Origin: Brevibacillus borstelensis
GTDB taxonomy: Bacteria > Bacillota > Bacilli > Brevibacillales > Brevibacillaceae
Length of the DNA: 64,000 bases
Direction: 5' to 3'
Assembly: GCF_003710865.1 (NCBI RefSeq)
Contig: NZ_RHHO01000012.1
Location: 1 to 64,000, forward strand
Both the position numbers and the translations under genes were made by a program. Below, one piece after another: positions 18,489 to 29,254 of this stretch (positions are counted from its first letter, which is position 1; every line of letters begins with the position of its first letter). The notes under the pieces are model-generated. The model worked only from the letters and a program-made list of their open reading frames with translations. It was not told where the DNA came from and ran no database searches.

Positions 18489-19349
18489 TTACGCCTGTGC
18501 GTTGGCACCGGAGACGATCTCGGAGATCTCCTGCGTAATCGCTGCCTGACGGGCACGGTTGTAGATCAACGTGTAACGTCCAATCATGTCCGTCGCGTTA
18601 TCTGTCGCATTGCCCATCGCTGTCATGCGGGAGCCTTCTTCGGAAGCCTTCGCCTCGAGCATGGCGCTGTAAACAAGCGTTTCAGCATATTTCGGTAACA
18701 GATCAGCCAGGACTTCTTCTGCATTCGGTTCGTACTCGTAATTCGTCGTACGCCCGTTGCTGCTCTCGGGAGCCTCAAGCGGCAAAACACGCTTGATCGT
18801 AGGCACCTGAGAGATCGCGCTCTGGAACTTGTTGTAGCACAAGTAGAGCTCGTCGATCTGCTCGTCCGCGAACAGCTGCACGGCTGCACTGGCGATCTTC
18901 TTGATATCAGCAAAGGCAGGGTTTTCTATGCCGGTTGCCTCGTCAATGACGGGGTAATTGCGCTTCGTGAAAAAATCACGGCCTTTACGTCCGATTACGA
19001 AAATGCCGTATTCGTCCTTGGACTTGTGCTTCTCGTTAATGGTCTGGATCACGGTACGGATCATGTTACCATTGTAACCGCCTGCGAGACCGCGGTCAGA
19101 GGTGATGACAATATAGCCGGTCTTTTTCACAGGGCGGGATTGCAGCATCGGATGCTTGGAACCGGTGGTGCCACCTGCGATGCTCGCAATCACTTCCTGA
19201 ATCTTGTCGGCGTACGGACGGGCCGCTTCCGCCTTCTCCTGGTTGCGGCGAAGCTTTGCAGCCGCCACCATCTTCATCGCCTTTGTGATCTGACGGGTAT
19301 TTTTCACGCTTTTAATACGGCGTCGAATCTCACGTATTCCTTTAGCCAA
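18489..19349 (-). CDS. atpG: F1F0 ATP synthase subunit gamma
   Basis: Gamma is the rotating central shaft. The 286-aa protein has the long N-terminal helix ([20 protein letters not shown]) and the matching C-terminal helix ([19 protein letters not shown]). The start is TTG 19349 with GGTGGTGA 6 nt upstream. Length and position between atpA and atpD are standard. Confidence 0.97.
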   Translation of the reverse strand: MAKGIREIRRRIKSVKNTRQITKAMKMVAAAKLRRNQEKAEAARPYADKIQEVIASIAGGTTGSKHPMLQSRPVKKTGYIVITSDRGLAGGYNGNMIRTVIQTINEKHKSKDEYGIFVIGRKGRDFFTKRNYPVIDEATGIENPAFADIKKIASAAVQLFADEQIDELYLCYNKFQSAISQVPTIKRVLPLEAPESSNGRTTNYEYEPNAEEVLADLLPKYAETLVYSAMLEAKASEEGSRMTAMGNATDNATDMIGRYTLIYNRARQAAITQEISEIVSGANAQA

Positions 19350-19423
19350 TCGTTTTCACCACCTTGGGGACACATGCCGAACTTTTCGGCCCGGCATGCA
19401 TCAGTTGTCTATTGGATTAACGT

Positions 19424-20935
<1,512 letters not shown>

Positions 20936-21040
20936 TTAACATTCACCCCATTCGTCCAACATCTTAATAGAGGGTGTTTAAAGCTCATATGAATGCCTGG
21001 CCTTTCGGAAGTTGACCAGGATTCCCGCTTTAAACGGCAT

Positions 21041-21568
21041 TTATGCTTGATGCGCGAAAAGTTCCAACTTCGTCTTAATGCTTCCGTCATACAAACGGTC
21101 GCCGATCTTGATCACAATTCCACCGAGGATGGACGGATCCACAACGGTTTGCACGCGCAGCTTCTTGTTCAGTCTTTGACCGAACTTCTCGGCCAGCTCC
21201 GCTTGCTCTTCGGCGCTCAATGGCTTGGCGCTGGTGACGATGGCGTCGGCAATGCCGCGCGCTTCGTTTGCCAGCTTCACGAAAGCCTGCTGGATCTGTG
21301 CCAGCTGCGCTTCCCGTCCGCTTTCAATCAGGACGGTCAGGAAATTGTGAGTCTCTTCGCTGATGTGACTTTTGAACAGGTCATCCACCAGCGTTTTCTT
21401 CGCTCCCGCCGCGATATGCGGGTGTAGCAGGATTTTGCTCAAATCGGCGTTTTGCTCAACCGCTTGCACGACTGCGCCAAGGTCAGCTTCCACCTGATCG
21501 ATTTTCCCACGCTCGCTGGCCACTTCAAAAAGGGCGCGGGCGTAGCGCTTTCCTACTGCGCTGCTCAT
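21041..21568 (-). CDS. atpH: F1F0 ATP synthase subunit delta
   Basis: Delta joins the peripheral stalk to the top of F1. The 175-aa protein starts AVGKRYARALFEVASE, a family hallmark, and ends with the C-terminal segment VVDPSILGGIVIKIGDRLYDGS. It overlaps atpF by 4 nt (ATGA), so the two are coupled. Confidence 0.97.
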   Translation of the reverse strand: MSSAVGKRYARALFEVASERGKIDQVEADLGAVVQAVEQNADLSKILLHPHIAAGAKKTLVDDLFKSHISEETHNFLTVLIESGREAQLAQIQQAFVKLANEARGIADAIVTSAKPLSAEEQAELAEKFGQRLNKKLRVQTVVDPSILGGIVIKIGDRLYDGSIKTKLELFAHQA

Positions 21569-22068
21569 AGGCGATCTCCCACTTGAGCGAGGAATTTGTC
21601 AACGGTTGCTTTTTGCGCTGCTTCGTCCAGTTCTTTTTCAATGATCTTGGAAGCCAAGAGAACGGACAGACCTGTCATTTGATCGCGCAGCTCCGCTTTC
21701 GCTTTTTCTACTTCGCGAGCCAGTTCCTTGCTGGCATCAGCCTTCATGCGCTCAGTTGCAGCTTGCGCATCGGCAACCAGCTTCGCGCTTTCGTCCGCAG
21801 CTTGTTTCGTAGCGCGGTCGATAATTGCTTTTGCTTCTACACGAGCCTCGTCGAGGACGCGGCGTTGTTCGGCGAGAAGAGCTTCCGCTTCTTGGCGGCT
21901 CTTTTCAGCCGAGGAAATTTGGGATTCGATATGCTGACGGCGCTTTTCCATGATTCCTACGATAGGGCCCATGGCCAGTTTTCGAACAACCAGCAGCAAC
22001 ACCAAGAATACGATTACTTGGGTAAGCAAGTCTCCAAGGTTAAGGGAGACGGCACCAAAGTCGAGCAT
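21565..22068 (-). CDS. atpF: F1F0 ATP synthase subunit b
   Basis: Subunit b is the peripheral stalk. One N-terminal membrane helix (about residues 10-30, LLTQVIVFLVLLLVV) is followed by a long charged helical region rich in Ala, Glu and Lys, expected to form a coiled coil. GTG 22077 is in frame, but AAGGAG sits 8 nt before ATG 22068 (167 aa). The 185-nt gap to atpE is long for an atp operon; I see no gene or terminator in it. Confidence 0.96.
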   Translation of the reverse strand: MLDFGAVSLNLGDLLTQVIVFLVLLLVVRKLAMGPIVGIMEKRRQHIESQISSAEKSRQEAEALLAEQRRVLDEARVEAKAIIDRATKQAADESAKLVADAQAATERMKADASKELAREVEKAKAELRDQMTGLSVLLASKIIEKELDEAAQKATVDKFLAQVGDRL

Positions 22069-22253
22069 TTGTTTCACTCCTTCCTTACAAACAGGAGAAT
22101 GTATATCTACGGATTAAAGCCGCTTCTTTCCTAGATAACCCGGCTGCGCCAGCTAAAAAGGCGGACGGAGCCACAAGCCACCAGGGCAAAAATAAGTTCT
22201 GATGACTAAAATAGAGGCGAAGGTCAAGCCCCCGCCCATCAAACCTATGCTTT

Positions 22254-22490
<237 letters not shown>

Positions 22491-22524
22491 TTAGTGTGTG
22501 TAAAAGATAGAAATCTACAGTGAA

Positions 22525-23346
22525 TTAATGTTGGTCATTCACTTGTTGTGAAATGTATACCATCGCCAACGTGGTGAAGATAAAGGCTTGGACAGAGCCG
22601 ACAAAGACGGAGTAGCCCAGCCACAGGAACAACGGAATGCTTCCGAAGATTCCTACGCTCAACAGGAAGGCGATCAAAACCTCACCGGCAAAGATGTTAC
22701 CGAATAGACGCAGAGGAAGCGTCAACGGCTTAATAATGAACTCTTCCAGAATGTGAATCGGGTTCAGGAATGTATGCTTGAGCCATCCGCCGAAACTCTT
22801 CTTCATCCCCAGGTAGTGCGCGTAGAGCAGCACCACAAACGCCAGCGCAAAGGTTACGCTCGGGGTAGCAGTCGGCGATTTCCACCAACCGATGACTACG
22901 CCGTGGCTGTGAGGATCGGTAGCGTTCAACTCTTCATTCAGCTTTTCCAGCTTCTGCTTCTTGGCTTCATCGTCGCTCGCCAGCGTCAGCGCATCGACTA
23001 CCGTCTGGCTCATTTGTTGACCCGTATTCGGATCGTTGTGATGAGACGTATTCACGTTAAACACAAGGCCCAGCTGGTTGCTGATAAAGATGTAGAGGAA
23101 CAGGGTCAAGGCTAGCGTAACAAAATGCGCTGCCTTTTTCGGCTCGATATAGCTTTTGGTGATGCCTGTGACGAAATCGACAATCCACTCCATCACGTTT
23201 TGCCCGCCTCTTGGAGCAGCGGTGGTCAGGTTGCGGGTCAGACCCACACACAGAAGCAGAACCACCAGGGAGCTTACCAAAATCGCAATGATGGTCGAGA
23301 CATCAAAAACCATGCCCAACCACTCAAATCGCAGAGAATAATGCAT
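22525..23346 (-). CDS. atpB: F1F0 ATP synthase subunit a
   Basis: Subunit a forms the proton half-channels. The essential Arg is in LTLPLRLFGNIFAGE. About six helices are predicted. The region around residues 110-150 carries an extra polar insert with many Asp, Glu, Lys and Thr between helices, longer than in E. coli. GTG 23355 is in frame, but the SD AGGGGTG fits ATG 23346 (273 aa). Confidence 0.96.
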   Translation of the reverse strand: MHYSLRFEWLGMVFDVSTIIAILVSSLVVLLLCVGLTRNLTTAAPRGGQNVMEWIVDFVTGITKSYIEPKKAAHFVTLALTLFLYIFISNQLGLVFNVNTSHHNDPNTGQQMSQTVVDALTLASDDEAKKQKLEKLNEELNATDPHSHGVVIGWWKSPTATPSVTFALAFVVLLYAHYLGMKKSFGGWLKHTFLNPIHILEEFIIKPLTLPLRLFGNIFAGEVLIAFLLSVGIFGSIPLFLWLGYSVFVGSVQAFIFTTLAMVYISQQVNDQH

Positions 23347-23416
23347 GTATTTCACCCCTTTCTTCCGCGCGAGTCTATTACCAAGTCATGTACAGAGTAA
23401 AAAAATGCTGCAAAAT

Positions 23417-23785
23417 CTATTTTAAGGAGCGGTAAACGAAAAAGAAGCCTAACACTTGAAAGAGGAAAAGGCCGATCAGCACGCCCGACAAAACAAACAG
23501 ATGGGGGAAGCGGATCGTCAGAAATACGGCGAATCCAGCCAAGAGGAGGCGTTGCAGCATGCCTGTTCCTTTTGGACGGACGCTCGGGTCGACAGCCATC
23601 TGGCCGATGCGCCAAGTCTTGCTTACGAGCACGGTGCCGCCCAGTAGGCTGCACCCCATTCCAAGCAGGAGGCTCTGCAAAAACAGCCGATATGGAGGCA
23701 AAACGGCCCAGAGTATAGCAACCAGGGCCACACAGAAAAAAGCATAGCGAAAGGTTGCTCGCATAGCCGAAGTAAACGTTTGCAT
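23417..23785 (-). CDS. atpI: ATP synthase protein I
   Basis: A 122-aa protein with four predicted membrane helices and a short basic middle loop (RPKGTGMLQRL). Size, topology and position before atpB match AtpI, thought to help c-ring assembly or magnesium/calcium supply. Sequence conservation in this family is low, so the name rests partly on context. It is 11 nt after atpZ. Confidence 0.85.
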   Translation of the reverse strand: MQTFTSAMRATFRYAFFCVALVAILWAVLPPYRLFLQSLLLGMGCSLLGGTVLVSKTWRIGQMAVDPSVRPKGTGMLQRLLLAGFAVFLTIRFPHLFVLSGVLIGLFLFQVLGFFFVYRSLK

Positions 23786-23796
23786 GTTCTATCTCC

Positions 23797-24006
23797 CTAC
23801 AAATACCCGCGAACTATGCGGTAGACGCTATACACGCCAATTCCCAATCCGAGAAGGAGCCCAACCATCAAGAACCAAGGTTTGGTAGACAGAAGACTGT
23901 CAACGTATCTGCCCAGATAGACGCCGCCAATGACACAAACGGCCATGTCCGCACCTATCAGGCTCACTAGCGTGACGGCTCGCCACGGATTATCGATTTT
24001 CGGCAC
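23797..24006 (-). CDS. atpZ: AtpZ/AtpQ-like small membrane protein, first gene of atp operon
   Basis: Two predicted helices with GADMAVCVIGGVYLGRYVD, a pattern typical of the AtpZ/AtpI family found before atpI in many Firmicutes. The frame is open from ATG 24024, but AAAGGGGACGG lies just before GTG 24006, which gives 69 aa starting MPKIDNPW. It is the first gene after the atp promoter. Confidence 0.82.
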   Translation of the reverse strand: MPKIDNPWRAVTLVSLIGADMAVCVIGGVYLGRYVDSLLSTKPWFLMVGLLLGLGIGVYSVYRIVRGYL

Positions 24007-24069
24007 ATAACCGTCCCCTTTCATACACAAGGAGAGGGCAGGTTGTCAAGTGCCCCTATGCCCTCATTC

Positions 24070-24099
24070 ATATTAACGAAGATTTATTCCATTTGTCAA
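24070..24099 (-). promoter_or_regulatory. Sigma-A promoter of the atp operon
   Basis: On the minus strand TTGACA, 18 nt, TAATAT. The -35 is perfect. It lies about 65 bp before the atpZ start. No other good promoter is visible inside the operon. Confidence 0.82.
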
Positions 24100-24206
24100 C
24101 GTGCGATAGGTTCTGTACACAAAGCGTTCACATTTGAAAATGACGCGGTTTTTTTGCAAAAACAGCCCTTTCTCTCCGGCCGTCAAAACTGGAAAAACTA
24201 TCTCTT

Positions 24207-25403
24207 CTACTGATTGATTTTTTCAACAACCGTGGCTACTCCTTGGCCGCCGCCGATGCACAGAGTCGCTAACCCATATTTTGCCCCTGAACGCTTGTTC
24301 AATTCATGTACAAGCGTCACCAGTATTCGGGCTCCGCTCGCGCCGATTGGATGGCCGAGAGCGATCGCTCCGCCGTTCACATTCAGCTTCTCACGCGGAA
24401 TCCCGAGTTCTTTTCCGACTGCCAGCGATTGCACGGCAAACGCCTCATTGGCTTCGATCAAGTCCATTTGCGCAAGCGTCAGACCCGCTTTTTCCAGTAC
24501 GCGGCGCGTCGCCGGAACCGGTCCGATGCCCATGATGCTCGGGTCGACACCTGCACTAGCATTGGCGACAATCCTGGCCAGCGGTATTACACCGAGCTCG
24601 CGTGCCTTTTCTCCCGACATGATCAAGAGAGCAGCCGCTCCGTCGTTGATGCCGGAAGCATTCCCTGCTGTAACCGTACCGTCCTTTTTAAACGCGGGGC
24701 GGAGCTTTCCGAGTGCTTCCGCTGTTACACCAGCCCGCGGGAATTCGTCGACGCTGAACATGATCGGTTCGCCTTTTTTCTGCGGAATCGGCACGGGAAC
24801 AATTTCATCTTGAAAACGTCCTTCGCTTAGCGCACGCTGCGCTTTTTCCTGGCTCCAGGCGGCAAACTCGTCCTGTTCTTCTCTCGTCAGCCCATACTGC
24901 GTGCACAGATTTTCCGCTGTAATCCCCATGTGATAGTCATTGAACGCACACCAGAGACCGTCGCGGATCATGCTGTCGACCACCTTTTGATCGCCCATCC
25001 GGTAGCCGCCCCGCGCCCCTTCCAGCAGATATGGCGCCTGACTCATATTTTCCATGCCCCCGGCAAGCACGACCTCGGCATCCCCGGAGAGAATCGATTG
25101 CACCGCCAAGTGGACCGCTTTCAGCCCGGATCCGCACACCTTGTTGATTGTCATGGAAGGTACCTGCTGAGGCAGCCCAGCCCGGATCGCCGCCTGTCGG
25201 GCAGGATTTTGCCCAAGACCGGCCTGAAGCACATTGCCAAGTATCACTTCATCGACAGCTTCTTTGGCGACGCCAGCGCGTTCGAGTGCCGCTTCCAGCA
25301 CAACGGCTCCCAACTGTGTAGCGCTTACCCCTGCCAGCGCTCCCTGAAAATTGCCGATAGCCGTCCGAACGGCGCTTGCAATTACGATTTCTCTTTGACT
25401 CAC
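24207..25403 (-). CDS. Acetyl-CoA acetyltransferase (thiolase)
   Basis: Thiolases condense or cleave acetoacetyl-CoA/acetyl-CoA. The 398-aa protein has the nucleophile Cys in [14 protein letters not shown], the His in [13 protein letters not shown] and the C-terminal Cys in LCIGGGQG. All catalytic residues are present. The start is a GTG at 25403 with GAGGAG 9 nt upstream. It is a single gene between atp and a divergent secreted protein gene, so its pathway (butanoate, PHB, fatty-acid breakdown or mevalonate) cannot be told from context. No clear terminator follows. Names such as phaA, atoB or mmgA would be guesses. Confidence 0.93.
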   Translation of the reverse strand: MSQREIVIASAVRTAIGNFQGALAGVSATQLGAVVLEAALERAGVAKEAVDEVILGNVLQAGLGQNPARQAAIRAGLPQQVPSMTINKVCGSGLKAVHLAVQSILSGDAEVVLAGGMENMSQAPYLLEGARGGYRMGDQKVVDSMIRDGLWCAFNDYHMGITAENLCTQYGLTREEQDEFAAWSQEKAQRALSEGRFQDEIVPVPIPQKKGEPIMFSVDEFPRAGVTAEALGKLRPAFKKDGTVTAGNASGINDGAAALLIMSGEKARELGVIPLARIVANASAGVDPSIMGIGPVPATRRVLEKAGLTLAQMDLIEANEAFAVQSLAVGKELGIPREKLNVNGGAIALGHPIGASGARILVTLVHELNKRSGAKYGLATLCIGGGQGVATVVEKINQ

Positions 25404-25601
25404 GAAAAATCACTCCTCGCAAAACTGGATGAAAGCATCTTCATACCATTCCATTTCTGATCGAAATATTCCTGCATTTTTGAACAATCTGCCTGGAAAG
25501 CTGTCCCCGCTCAAACTCCGAAGCTGCAAGAACCCGACAAGAATCTCTTGCTTGTGCTAGAGGTCTTAATGATTTTGAGAGACAACGGTCCATATTTTCA
25601 G

Positions 25602-25630
25602 TTTACAAATAAATTTAAATTTTGTATATT
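25602..25630 (+). promoter_or_regulatory. Sigma-A promoter of the PPC-domain gene
   Basis: TTTACA, 17 nt, TATATT in an AT-rich stretch, 43 bp before ATG 25674. It faces away from the thiolase gene. Confidence 0.75.
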
Positions 25631-25673
25631 TTATCCATGGAATCGAATACCAATTTATGGAGGTACTCTATTT

Positions 25674-26159
25674 ATGAAAAAATACTTGAACCTCTTCCTT
25701 GGACTTGCTCTCGTATTTACGTTTTCCAGCTCCGTTTCTGCAGCAGGAAAGCAGCAATCAGCGCAGGTACATAAGCTTTCAGCAGCTCCTGCGGCAACGT
25801 ATCCTTTTGAAAGCGAACCGAATAATACAAGACGCGAAGCAAACCCGATACTTGAAGATGGCATCAGAGGCACCATCAGTTCGGCCACAGATGAAGATTG
25901 GTTCTCGTTTGTCGCTCCGATCAACAACGAGGAACGGCTGTTGCTGTTGATTCCATACGGAAGCTACGACTATGATTTGTACGTTTATGAATTGGTAGGA
26001 AAAAATCTCGATCAAATCGCTTCGTCTACCCGCGCCGGAAATTCGGACGAGTCTCTCCGTTTCGATGCGGAAGAAGGAAAGACGTATTACATTCTCGTAA
26101 AATCGTACTCGGGCTATACGGATACCGATCCATATACGCTCTACTTCGACTTGAAATAA
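25674..26159 (+). CDS. Small secreted protein with a stand-alone PPC domain
   Basis: The 161-aa protein begins with a clear signal peptide (MKKYLNLFLGLALVF..., cleavage likely after SVSAA). The rest is one pre-peptidase C-terminal (PPC) type beta-sandwich: ESEPNNTRREANPI at the start, then DEDWFSFVAP, YDLYVYEL and the ending YILVKSYSGYTDTDPYTLYF. PPC domains usually hang on secreted proteases and collagenases and are removed or bind substrate; here no protease is attached. ATG 25674 follows ATGGAGGT; the frame is open further upstream without an SD. It has its own promoter and terminator. A calcium-stabilised surface or matrix-binding role is an inference. Confidence 0.88.
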   Translation: MKKYLNLFLGLALVFTFSSSVSAAGKQQSAQVHKLSAAPAATYPFESEPNNTRREANPILEDGIRGTISSATDEDWFSFVAPINNEERLLLLIPYGSYDYDLYVYELVGKNLDQIASSTRAGNSDESLRFDAEEGKTYYILVKSYSGYTDTDPYTLYFDLK

Positions 26160-26199
26160 ACGAGAGAGTTTTGCGAGACTTCGCGCTTGATCCGTTAGC

Positions 26200-26236
26200 A
26201 AAACCCGTCCTGATCCATTGCCAGGACGGGTTTTTT
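26200..26236 (+). terminator. Intrinsic terminator of the PPC-domain gene
   Basis: ACCCGTCCTG and CAGGACGGGT arms with an 8-nt loop, followed by six T residues on the plus strand. Confidence 0.92.
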
Positions 26237-26412
26237 GTCGTCGTGATCGGCTCCCTGTGCAACATCGAATCCGAACAGGAAAATCAGCCGGATGCCGCAT
26301 TTTGGTGCAGGAAACACTTGAATTCGGCTCTATCTTGGTTTTCACTTTATCTTGGATTTCGCTCTATGTTTAAACAAACGGTGAAGGCTGTTTCTTTCCA
26401 ACAACGCAAGGG

Positions 26413-27222
26413 CTATGCCTTTTTGGCCCGTATAAAGACAAGCTCGTACGTAACCGGTACGCCTCTTTCATCCCCGTACAAGCGTTGGTACTCTGCCATC
26501 ATCGCGGTCAATAATCGCCGCTGCCCCAATCCAGCGCCGCTGCTCTTTCCTCCCGCATTTGCCCCGATCGCTTTGACAGCCTGCAAAAAGCTGCGGACGT
26601 CGGGGTAGTAGAGCGTTCGCCTGGTCCGCTCAGACTCCACGGACGCAAACCCTGCCCCCAGACAAATATCCCGCCATTGTTCCGGGGTCAGATAGGAAAG
26701 ACCATGCCGCTCTGGAGGCCGATCAAGCAGGCGGTAGGCGGAGTCAAAGGAGCGATGCAGCTCCTGAAAGGTTCCCGGCCCAAACGTAGAGAAGAACAGC
26801 TGCCCCCCGGGTCTTAAAAGCTTGTATAATCCCGCTGCCGTTCGGGCTGGCTGCTGGAGCCATTGGAAACAGGCGCTGGAGGCGGCCAAATCGTATGTCT
26901 CGGATCGCTCCTCCCATACCCATCGTTCCACATCAGCCAGCTCAAACCGTATGCGCGTATCTTCCCTGAAACGCTCGCGTGCCTGCTTTACCATCCCCGG
27001 CGCGATATCAAGCGCCACATACTCGCATAGGGGAAACTGCGCTCGCAAAAGCCGGGTCAGCCCGCCGGTGCCGCTCCCGATCTCGAGCAGGCTCTGCACC
27101 TGCCGGGTCCCGGAGAAAATTGACTTGGCCAGAATGGAAGCCATCTCCTGCTGGACGACGGCGTACTGATCATAAGTGGCTGCCTTTGCGCTGAAACGTT
27201 TGCTGACAAGTTCATTTGCCAT
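26413..27222 (-). CDS. bioC: Malonyl-ACP O-methyltransferase
   Basis: BioC methylates malonyl-ACP so that the fatty-acid enzymes can build a pimeloyl chain for biotin. The 269-aa protein has the SAM-binding motif LLEIGSGTGGLTRLL and the BioC-like start VSKRFSAKAATYDQYAVVQ. It is the last gene of the biotin operon and its start overlaps the bioH-like gene by 11 nt. No strong terminator follows. The C-terminal part contains the usual lid segment. Confidence 0.93.
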   Translation of the reverse strand: MANELVSKRFSAKAATYDQYAVVQQEMASILAKSIFSGTRQVQSLLEIGSGTGGLTRLLRAQFPLCEYVALDIAPGMVKQARERFREDTRIRFELADVERWVWEERSETYDLAASSACFQWLQQPARTAAGLYKLLRPGGQLFFSTFGPGTFQELHRSFDSAYRLLDRPPERHGLSYLTPEQWRDICLGAGFASVESERTRRTLYYPDVRSFLQAVKAIGANAGGKSSGAGLGQRRLLTAMMAEYQRLYGDERGVPVTYELVFIRAKKA

Positions 27223-27958
27223 ACCTGCCCACCATCCTTTTGGCTTCTTCTATGATGATTTCCGGATACAGGAGCGGGATGGCGTGGCCGCCGCCCGGAA
27301 CAGACACCAGCCGGGCAGAGGAAAGAGCGGATGCGGAAAGGGCGGATGCAGATAGGCCGGATGCGAGCTCCACTCCTGCCCGGTAGGGACAGATCCCATC
27401 CTCTGTTCCGTGAATCACCGTGACGGGACAGGCAATCTCCGGCAGCAGCGGACTGCAATCCTCCTTTTGCAGGTAGGATAGACCGGCAAGCAGTGTCGGC
27501 TGCGGCCATTTGTCAGCCAGTCTGACCCCGACATCCGCAATCCTCTCCCTTTCTGCCTGCGTGAACATCGAGTAGTGAAAGTCGCCGATTACCTGTTCCC
27601 GGTTTCGGGTCAGCTTTCGACTCATGAGCCGCAGATGGGTGTCCTGCCATCCGCTGCTCCCATCGCCACGGCTGCCGACAAACCTCGCTGCGGTGCCAAT
27701 CGCAATCAAACCGTCCACCGCGGATTCTTGGGCAAGGCGAAGCCCAAGCATGCCGCCCATCGACCATCCGATCACGATGAGCGGCATGGAGCGCAACGGT
27801 GAAAGCTGCTCGCGGACAGCCGTGTAAAACTGCTCGGGGTGAACAATCCGCGAGTAATCCGGTCTTCTATGCTCACAATCATCCAAGGCGTCAACAATCG
27901 GCTCCCAAACCTCATCGGGCATGGCCCAGCCATTTATCCACAGCATGACGGCTTTCAT
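27212..27958 (-). CDS. bioH: Alpha/beta hydrolase, probable pimeloyl-ACP methyl ester esterase (BioH-like)
   Basis: In the BioC-BioH route the esterase frees pimeloyl-ACP after chain building. The 248-aa protein has the nucleophile elbow GWSMGG, an acid residue in HGTEDGICPY and the His in PGGGHAIPL, so the triad is complete. It lies between bioF and bioC with overlaps on both sides (4 and 11 nt), which strongly suggests the BioH role. Several unrelated esterase families fill this role in nature, so the exact family is uncertain. Near residue 215 a short repeat (GLSASALSASALSSARL) interrupts the fold just before the His. Confidence 0.85.
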   Translation of the reverse strand: MKAVMLWINGWAMPDEVWEPIVDALDDCEHRRPDYSRIVHPEQFYTAVREQLSPLRSMPLIVIGWSMGGMLGLRLAQESAVDGLIAIGTAARFVGSRGDGSSGWQDTHLRLMSRKLTRNREQVIGDFHYSMFTQAERERIADVGVRLADKWPQPTLLAGLSYLQKEDCSPLLPEIACPVTVIHGTEDGICPYRAGVELASGLSASALSASALSSARLVSVPGGGHAIPLLYPEIIIEEAKRMVGRYGK

Positions 27959-29241
27959 CTGTACGCCTCCTGTTCCGCATAAGCCACCTCACGTATCTGT
28001 TCCAGCACTCCAGCAAGTTCGGTTTTGGCATGGGTGGCCATGAGCGAAAACCGAATCCGCGCTTCGCCCTCGGGGACAGTGGGAGGACGGATCGCAACCG
28101 CCGATATGCCCCTTTCCGCCAGAGCACGGCTGATGCGAAGCGCACGGTCGTTGCTGCCGATCAACCAGGGGACTATCGGCGAATCTCCCTCCATCACGGA
28201 TAATCCCGCCTGGCGCAGCTGATCCCGAAACCACCTGCCAAGTCTCCGCAGCCTCTCTCTTCGCCAGCCTTCCTCCTGCACGATCTGCAGGGACGCCTGA
28301 ACGGAAGCGACGACCATCGGCGGCAAGCCCGTCGAGTAAATCAGCGGCCTGGCCGTATTGACCAGATAGCGGATCAGCACCTCATCCGCACAAACGTACG
28401 CGCCGTAAACGCCAAACGCTTTGCTGAACGTCCCCATGATCACGTCTACCCGCCCGTGCAAGCCGTATTCATGGCAAAGACCTTCTCCGCGCTCTCCACG
28501 AACACCGCCGGAATGGGCTTCATCAACCAGCAGCAAGGCGTGATAGCGGTCCCGGAGCTCCACCAGCTCGCGCAGAGGAGCGCTGTCACCATCCATCGAA
28601 AAGACAGCGTCGGCGACGATCAGCATGCGCCTTTTGCTTCCGCTGTGCTTCTTTAGCAGGGATTCCAGATGATCCATGTCGTTGTGCCGGTACCTGTAAT
28701 GGTCTGCTCTGCTGAGAATGATGCCATCCACGATGCTGGCATGGTTGAGCCGGTCGCTGAACACAGCATCGCCTCGTCCCACCAATGCTGAAATCACACC
28801 GAGATTGGCCATGTAGCCGTTGGCAAACACCAACGCGGCTTCCCGCCCCTTCCACCTCGCCAGCTCTTCCTCCAGCTCGCTGTAGCAGACGTGATTGCCG
28901 CTGACGAGACGGGAAGCAGTCGCTCCCGCTCCAAGCCGCATGGCAGCGTCGGCAGCTGCCTGAACAAGCCTCAGATCCCCTGACAGTCCCAAATAGTTGT
29001 TGGACGAAAGGTTGAACAGCTTCTCTCCCCTGATCGACAGCCACTTGTCTGCGTCGTTTTCAGCCAGGTCGAAAACAAAATCCTCGCGCTGATCAAACTC
29101 GTCACGCAGGCAAGGCATGCCGGAAGGTGCAAGCGGCGAACAATCGATCTTATCGTGTTTTTGCAGCTCTCTGTACAAGAAGCTTTCCTTTCGTTTCGTC
29201 AACTCCGCTTCCATCCACGAATATCCGCTGTCTGCCGTCAA
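27955..29241 (-). CDS. bioF: 8-amino-7-oxononanoate synthase
   Basis: BioF joins pimeloyl-ACP (or -CoA) with alanine, using PLP. The PLP Lys is in GTFSKAFGVYGAY and the Asp/His PLP contacts in LLVDEAHSGG. The frame opens inside bioB, but a TTG at 29241 has AGGAG 10 nt upstream and directly follows the bioB stop; I chose it (428 aa). A Met at residue 10 from this start is an alternative without SD. The N-terminus is about 30 residues longer than in many BioF proteins. Confidence 0.93.
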   Translation of the reverse strand: MTADSGYSWMEAELTKRKESFLYRELQKHDKIDCSPLAPSGMPCLRDEFDQREDFVFDLAENDADKWLSIRGEKLFNLSSNNYLGLSGDLRLVQAAADAAMRLGAGATASRLVSGNHVCYSELEEELARWKGREAALVFANGYMANLGVISALVGRGDAVFSDRLNHASIVDGIILSRADHYRYRHNDMDHLESLLKKHSGSKRRMLIVADAVFSMDGDSAPLRELVELRDRYHALLLVDEAHSGGVRGERGEGLCHEYGLHGRVDVIMGTFSKAFGVYGAYVCADEVLIRYLVNTARPLIYSTGLPPMVVASVQASLQIVQEEGWRRERLRRLGRWFRDQLRQAGLSVMEGDSPIVPWLIGSNDRALRISRALAERGISAVAIRPPTVPEGEARIRFSLMATHAKTELAGVLEQIREVAYAEQEAYR

Positions 29242-29254
29242 CTGGGTCACACTC

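Noticed and set aside
24025-24050. Second TTGACA closer to atpZ
   Set aside because: It lies over the SD region and has only TATGAA as -10; the promoter at 24070-24099 is better.
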